Source: Rhizopus arrhizus (Eukaryota > Mucoromycota > Mucoromycetes > Mucorales > Rhizopodaceae). From it: a stretch of 64,000 bases of DNA. The notes below the pieces were generated by a model. That model was not told the origin of the DNA, searched no databases, and saw only the letters and a list, made by a program, of their open reading frames with translations. Below, piece by piece: positions 60,004 through 64,000 of this stretch. Both the position numbers and the translations under genes were made by a program. The DNA lies in NCBI GenBank assembly GCA_024220505.1, contig JAKZZE010000015.1, positions 1,116,001 through 1,180,000 on the forward strand, read 5' to 3'. Within the stretch, counting starts at the first letter, position 1, and each line of letters starts with the position of its first letter.

Positions 60004-60597
60004 TTAATCATCTACGCCATAACGACTAATTGAAGAAAAAGTAAGCCAAATGTCTTTTTTCGGTTTACAGTGACCACTTACGCTTTCATTTCTTTAATCT
60101 CTTCTTCCTTCTTTTGTATATTCATTTTCTTTGTCACCTTATTTTGTTGATAATAAAGAACAATCAGATAACGACCAAGGATATTGAAACCTTGAAGGTG
60201 TTCACATGCATTTTTCGCGTCATAGATATCTTCATAGACTACAAATGCTGTTCCTCTTGTATCTGTTGCATTACCACTATAGACAAAGATGGAATGAGTT
60301 ATACACAGTCCTTCAATTCACAAAACATCGTACGCATTATTACACTCTGATTTGTCGAATAGGGCCATATTTTCCAAACACTTCATACATTTCCTCGGTT
60401 GTGATTTTGAATGGCAAATTTCTATTCAAATCATCAATAACAAGAATCAAAAGATGAAATGCTTGTTTACCTTACAAACAAGACTCTGTTGACTTCAGGC
60501 GGTAATCTTGTCTATTTATTTTTATTAAGGAAATTTTTATAACCAGAATACGTATTTCACTTGTATTACTTACAGATGATTTATTATTTACATTCAT
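60004..60597 (-). CDS. SF3B6: SF3B6/p14 spliceosomal RRM protein
   Basis: Five exons (60597-60574, 60511-60471, 60421-60344, 60276-60082, 60025-60004) join in frame to 119 residues, close to the 125 of human p14. The RRM is clear: [20 protein letters not shown] (RNP2 region), [39 protein letters not shown] (RNP1 region) and the C-terminal [11 protein letters not shown] with a charged tail ending RYGVDD. The protein belongs to SF3b of the U2 snRNP and contacts the branch-point adenosine. All introns are GT-AG. It is an apparently intact essential gene inside a repeat-rich stretch. Confidence 0.93.
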
Positions 60598-60654
60598 TTT
60601 TTTTTTTTGTATGAGCGGAAAGAAAAAAAGAAAAAAAAAAAAAGACGCATTCTA

Positions 60655-60805
60655 CTTTGCAGTGATTTGCGTTTGAAAATAGAATTTTTAGTCTTAGCAA
60701 GAGAAATTTTTTTCTGACCAATAGTATTTTTTTTTGCTGATAGAGAAAATTTATAAAATACACTTTTTTCCTGAGCTTTTTTAAATTATGAGTTAGGAAC
60801 AACAA
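60655..60805 (+). repeat. Dispersed repeat, second copy
   Basis: Shares CAGTGATTTGCGTTTGAA, TAGAATTTTTAGTCTTA, TTATAAAATACACTTTTTT and GAGTTAGGAACAAC with 48411-48530. A 60-base stretch between the second and third block is present only here. Confidence 0.6.
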
Positions 60806-61451
60806 CTAAGAACTTAAGAGGCAATGTCATAATCAGATCAAACTAAAGGTTAAAGGTAGCACAATGTGTTGCTTCTCAACTTTATAGCATAAAGACCGTA
60901 TTTAAATATATTATTTTTTTATTGAGCAAAAAAAAAAAAAAAAACTTTCAGTACTTTTTCTTGGTTCTCAAAGCAAACAAGCTTGGATACTAACGGGGAG
61001 GTGAAATTACAACTAATACCAAAAGGAAAATAAGGAAATAGTTCAAAATAAATTTCCAAAAGCCTTTCTCTTAACATAGCAATGGTAATACTATCACACA
61101 GCAAAGGGAAGTTGGAGATCCAAGAAAAAAATTAAGACCGATCCGGAAATGAAGTTATAAAAATGATGATGACCTTAAGGTAGTGTTGAAATCTTGAAAA
61201 ATAGTTAGAATTGATATTCTAACAGTGAATTTAAACAGCTCCAGCAGAGAACTATGATAACTAAAGTAGGATATTTATTGTTTCAATAAAAGTATAAAAC
61301 ATAAAAGGTATGAAATAAAATGAAAGGCATAAACTAGAACAAAGGTATAAACATAAAAGGTACTAATAAAAGAGTAGAAAAAAAAAACAAAGAATAGTAA
61401 AAGAAAGGCAGTAAAGGAGAAAGAAGAAGAGCAAAAAGTAAGAAAGGAAAA
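60806..61451. other. AT-rich spacer
   Basis: It contains an A run near 60930-60947 and, at 61285-61370, loose repeats of ATAAAAGGTA-like units. No gene is supported. Confidence 0.45.
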
Positions 61452-61640
61452 TTATACTTCAGAAGCCTTTCTCTTCTTATTACCTTTTGTTCCAGGAACA
61501 AAACAAGGAGGAAAGAAACCTAAATTAGCAGCAGGATTACGATGTAATTTTTGTTGCTTCAATGGCTTGTAAGAGTTAACGGTTTTGAAATAGAGTAAAG
61601 TTGATGAAAATGGATAAAAAAAATAAGATTTGAATTAAGT
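61452..61640 (-). pseudogene. C-terminal coding fragment with basic nuclear-localisation-like tail
   Basis: An open minus-strand frame of about 60 residues without ATG: STLLYFKTVNSYKPLKQQ, NPAANLGFFPPCFVPG, then TKGNKKRKASEV and TAA. Base composition is more coding-like than the neighbours. It is probably the end of a transposon or host gene whose upstream exons are lost or unrecognised. Confidence 0.4.
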
Positions 61641-61960
61641 ATTGATATTAGGTTCGCTTGTAAGTGACCACCAGATCTTGTTAAGTAGATCAAACTTGTT
61701 TGTAATAAAGTAACTTGATAAGAGTTTTAAGAATGGTTACAATGAAGATAATTGACTTCAAGGGACTTGTCTTGCTTGCCTTTTAAGAGTGTTATATCAA
61801 AAGATTTAGGGATAAAGATATTTGATTTATTGGAAAAATATATTTTTGATAAGTATTCAGAGAAGTTAAGATAAGTAAAGTTTTGTCAAAAGAATAAAAA
61901 GCTAGGCTTTTTATAGGCAAAAATATAAAGTTCAATTTTTACAAGAAGTAAAAATATTCG

Positions 61961-62068
61961 CAAAGGTTAAAAAGTTTGAAGTGGTTAAAAAATATATCAA
62001 AAGGTTAAAAAAATATCAAAAGGTAAAAAATATATCAAATGGTTAAAAATTTGTCAAATAGGAAAAAT
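61961..62068 (+). repeat. Imperfect AT-rich tandem repeat
   Basis: Five or six degenerate copies of a 19-21-base unit close to AAAAATATATCAAAAGGTT. Confidence 0.7.
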
Positions 62069-62106
62069 AATGTCAATTTGTAAAGTGATTTACAAAACGT
62101 CAAAAA

Positions 62107-63552
62107 CTAAAGCTTGTACGAGGTTTCGGAGTTCATATCTTCATGATCATAGCTACAACGATTTAAAGAGAAGCTTGATGAAACATCATCAATATAATTA
62201 ACAGTACTTTTAATCGCTTGCGTACAGTTGTACACGAGGGCGAGTACTGGAGGTAATAAGTCTGGTATTTGCTTGATTGATTCAGGCATTTTGAGACGCT
62301 CTGAACTTGAGATTAAAGCAACAGACCCTTTCTTGAATGACATTTCTAATGCAGTGATATACATACCTTTTGAAAAGAAAAAAATTATAGGACATTTGTT
62401 TCAAAACAATTATTATTTATTTTACCACTAATAACGTATCCAATAATTTTAATTTCTTCTGTCTTTGCTTGAGGATACTGTTCTGTAATTCTAGCACAGA
62501 ATGCTTTCATCATTTTAGGTGTCTTTAACAGCTTTTCTTGTAACTCTTTTGTTCCTTTGGAACCTAAGTCTTCCAAGCTAATCTCAACACATGCGACTTC
62601 TGTTGACATAGTCTTAAAGACTAAGTCCGCATAGTCTCCTGCTTCTTGTCTGGTTAATGCTTGATTTGTTCCTAAAGTTCTACTACCATTTTTTGCTTCA
62701 GAAGCCATGCTGCCGGAAGCACTACACAAACGTGATACATGTTAGTAATCAACACATAATCAATTGATAATAAATAGTCATGTTCTCTTACGTCTCAGTT
62801 CTAGTACAACAAAGCGTTCTACTTCTGATAAACCCGTATACTTCTTCCAAGAGATCTTATTCAGTATTCATTATTATTTGGTTTTCATCATAAAATAAAT
62901 CAATATAATTAAGTATGCTCTCTTTTAACCAATAGAGGGTGCGTTGATAGTAACGATCTGCTTCCACATTTTTGAATGCTTGATACATTTCGTCGAAAGT
63001 TTTCTAATTAAATTATGAGAAAAATGAATGTATAATATTCAAGTAGTTATGTTGTGCTTGCTTACCTTTTTATCCAATTTGGATAATATGTCAAGCATTT
63101 CATTGGGAAGTGGATTATTAAATCCATTATTACTACTAGCTTCCATGATTTCTTCAACTTCGTCAGCTTCAAAAGCAATCTTCCAAGCCTCATCATTTGT
63201 ATTTATTATGTATGAATGCAAGGGACTATTTATACAGTATTTAAAGATAATTTCAATTAGCTTTTCAAGGCACTGCTTGAATATTTATTATTGCACTTAC
63301 TGTTCATAAGAAAAATCTACTTTTTTGTAAATGGTATCCTCTACACAAGCTCCTGACTTTAACAGCCATTTCTTATTTATCTTGCTATGATTTGCTTCTA
63401 ATACCAACCAATCTTCAACTGAAAGTTTATTTTGGTATGAGAGTGAAGAAGTAGATCTTCTATTGCTGGAACTGCTGGTTTTTGAAGTGGAATCAACACC
63501 AGAAGAACTTCTATCTTCATCAATAATATCGACAGGTACAGATGTACTATTG
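62107..63552 (-). pseudogene. Multi-exon gene of unknown function with one nonsense codon
   Basis: Exons about 63552-63301, 63225-63066, 63003-62792, 62721-62426 and 62366-62107 keep frame throughout. Readable parts: a Ser-rich start (SSSGVDSTSKTSSSSN), LSVEDWLVLEANHSKINKKW, DEAWKIAFEADEVEEIMEA, YWLKESILNYIDLFYDEN, RQEAGDYADLVFKTM, MMKAFCARITEQYPQAK, MYITALEMSFKKGSVALISS and PPVLALVYNCTQAIKSTVNY. A TAA (62859-62857) interrupts exon 3 in MNTE-stop-DLLEE. One C-to-T change from CAA would explain it. The true 5' end is replaced by a transposase fragment. I believe this is a multi-copy Mucorales family, but its function is unknown. Confidence 0.65.
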
Positions 63553-64000
63553 AGATGGCACCAAGGATGGTTATTGTAGTGCCTTTTGAAGCAGGGACAG
63601 TTGACTTAGCAGGTGCTCCCTTCTTAAACCAGCCACGAGTGCGTGTCATGTGTAGATTGAATCCTGCTTCATCCAAAAATACGCAATTGTTGTCAAAGTT
63701 CATTTCTTTATCAGCTAGCCATTGAAGGATGGTCTCCTTTCTCTTCTTCAAAGTTTCTTCTGAATTTCTAGCAACTGAAATCTTCTCAAAACACTTTGCA
63801 ATCCATCCGCGACTCTATTACTGAAGAAAACGAACTTGATTGATCAGTTCACAGTTCTACTATTTTTTTTTATTCCTTTATCTTTTTTCATATATTACTT
63901 TGTTTATCCTTCTTGCAACCGCCTCTTAATTATTGTTTTGAATAATTAACTTAGAGCAATAATTAAAAACCTTAAAAAAAAGGTTTTATTATTAAAAAAA
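63553..64000 (-). mobile_element. Tc1/mariner-type element end with transposase fragment (continues past window)
   Basis: 63788-64000 is the non-coding end shared, inverted, with 48700-48915. From about 63780 the minus strand encodes ISVARNSEETLKKRKETIL, then NNCVFLDEAGFNLHMTRTRG and SKGTTITILGAIS, the first catalytic-Asp part of a DDE_3 transposase. The frame leaves transposase homology near 63555 and abuts the gene at 62107-63552. The N-terminal DNA-binding domain and the rest of the catalytic domain are missing. Confidence 0.75.

Noticed and set aside
1..64000. CRISPR arrays, prokaryotic operons or ribosome-binding sites
   Set aside because: The window is eukaryotic with spliceosomal introns; no regularly spaced repeats of CRISPR type were seen.

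Overview
The window reads as nuclear DNA of an early-diverging filamentous fungus, most likely Mucoromycota (Mucorales). The evidence is AT-rich DNA, many short (about 45-65 nt) spliceosomal introns with GTAAGT-like donors, compact intergenic spaces, long T/A homopolymers, and remnants of tyrosine-recombinase (DIRS) retrotransposons, LINE-type ORF1 and Tc1/mariner-type transposons typical of that group. All identifications are from reading translations; no database search was run. Gene models were built by hand from splice sites that keep reading frame, using ATG starts only.

Layout. 1-2.35 kb is one copy of a long repeat (R) whose partner lies at 56.97-59.5 kb. 3.27-3.82 kb is the C-terminal half of a COQ5-like pseudogene. 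4.05-4.38 kb is a small secreted protein. 6.68-8.1 kb holds two DIRS gag remnants in tandem, each behind the same leader. 8.96-10.82 kb is an intact NRAMP metal transporter. 10.95-14.97 kb is mostly AT-rich non-coding DNA. 14.975-17.138 kb is a decayed Tc1/mariner element with good terminal inverted repeats and TA target sites.

The host-gene core is 17.7-48.4 kb: ferric reductase, a UBZ-type zinc-finger protein with a possible frameshift, a C2H2 protein, cytoplasmic aspartyl-tRNA synthetase, a Tea1-like kelch/coiled-coil protein, an Ssz1-type Hsp70, an M98-type metallopeptidase with a lectin-like tail, a small SET/post-SET protein, a methyltransferase pseudogene, a cytochrome b5-acyl-CoA dehydrogenase fusion, a hypothetical protein, a Slx9-like ribosome-biogenesis factor, a membrane protein and a 12-exon secreted alkaline phosphatase. 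NRAMP and ferric reductase suggest metal uptake. AspRS, Ssz1 and Slx9 belong to translation and ribosome assembly. No operon-like logic is expected.

The right arm (48.4-64 kb) is a mobile-element graveyard: a transposon end, a LINE ORF1 with a frameshift, two divergent DIRS fragments, the N-terminal half of the COQ5-like pseudogene, the second R copy, and near the right edge a multi-exon gene of unknown function with one nonsense codon, fused behind a Tc1-type transposase fragment. An intact-looking five-exon SF3B6 (p14) spliceosomal gene sits alone in this graveyard. The most unusual large-scale signal is that the two complementary, collinear halves of the COQ5-like gene lie 51.7 kb apart, each next to a copy of R.
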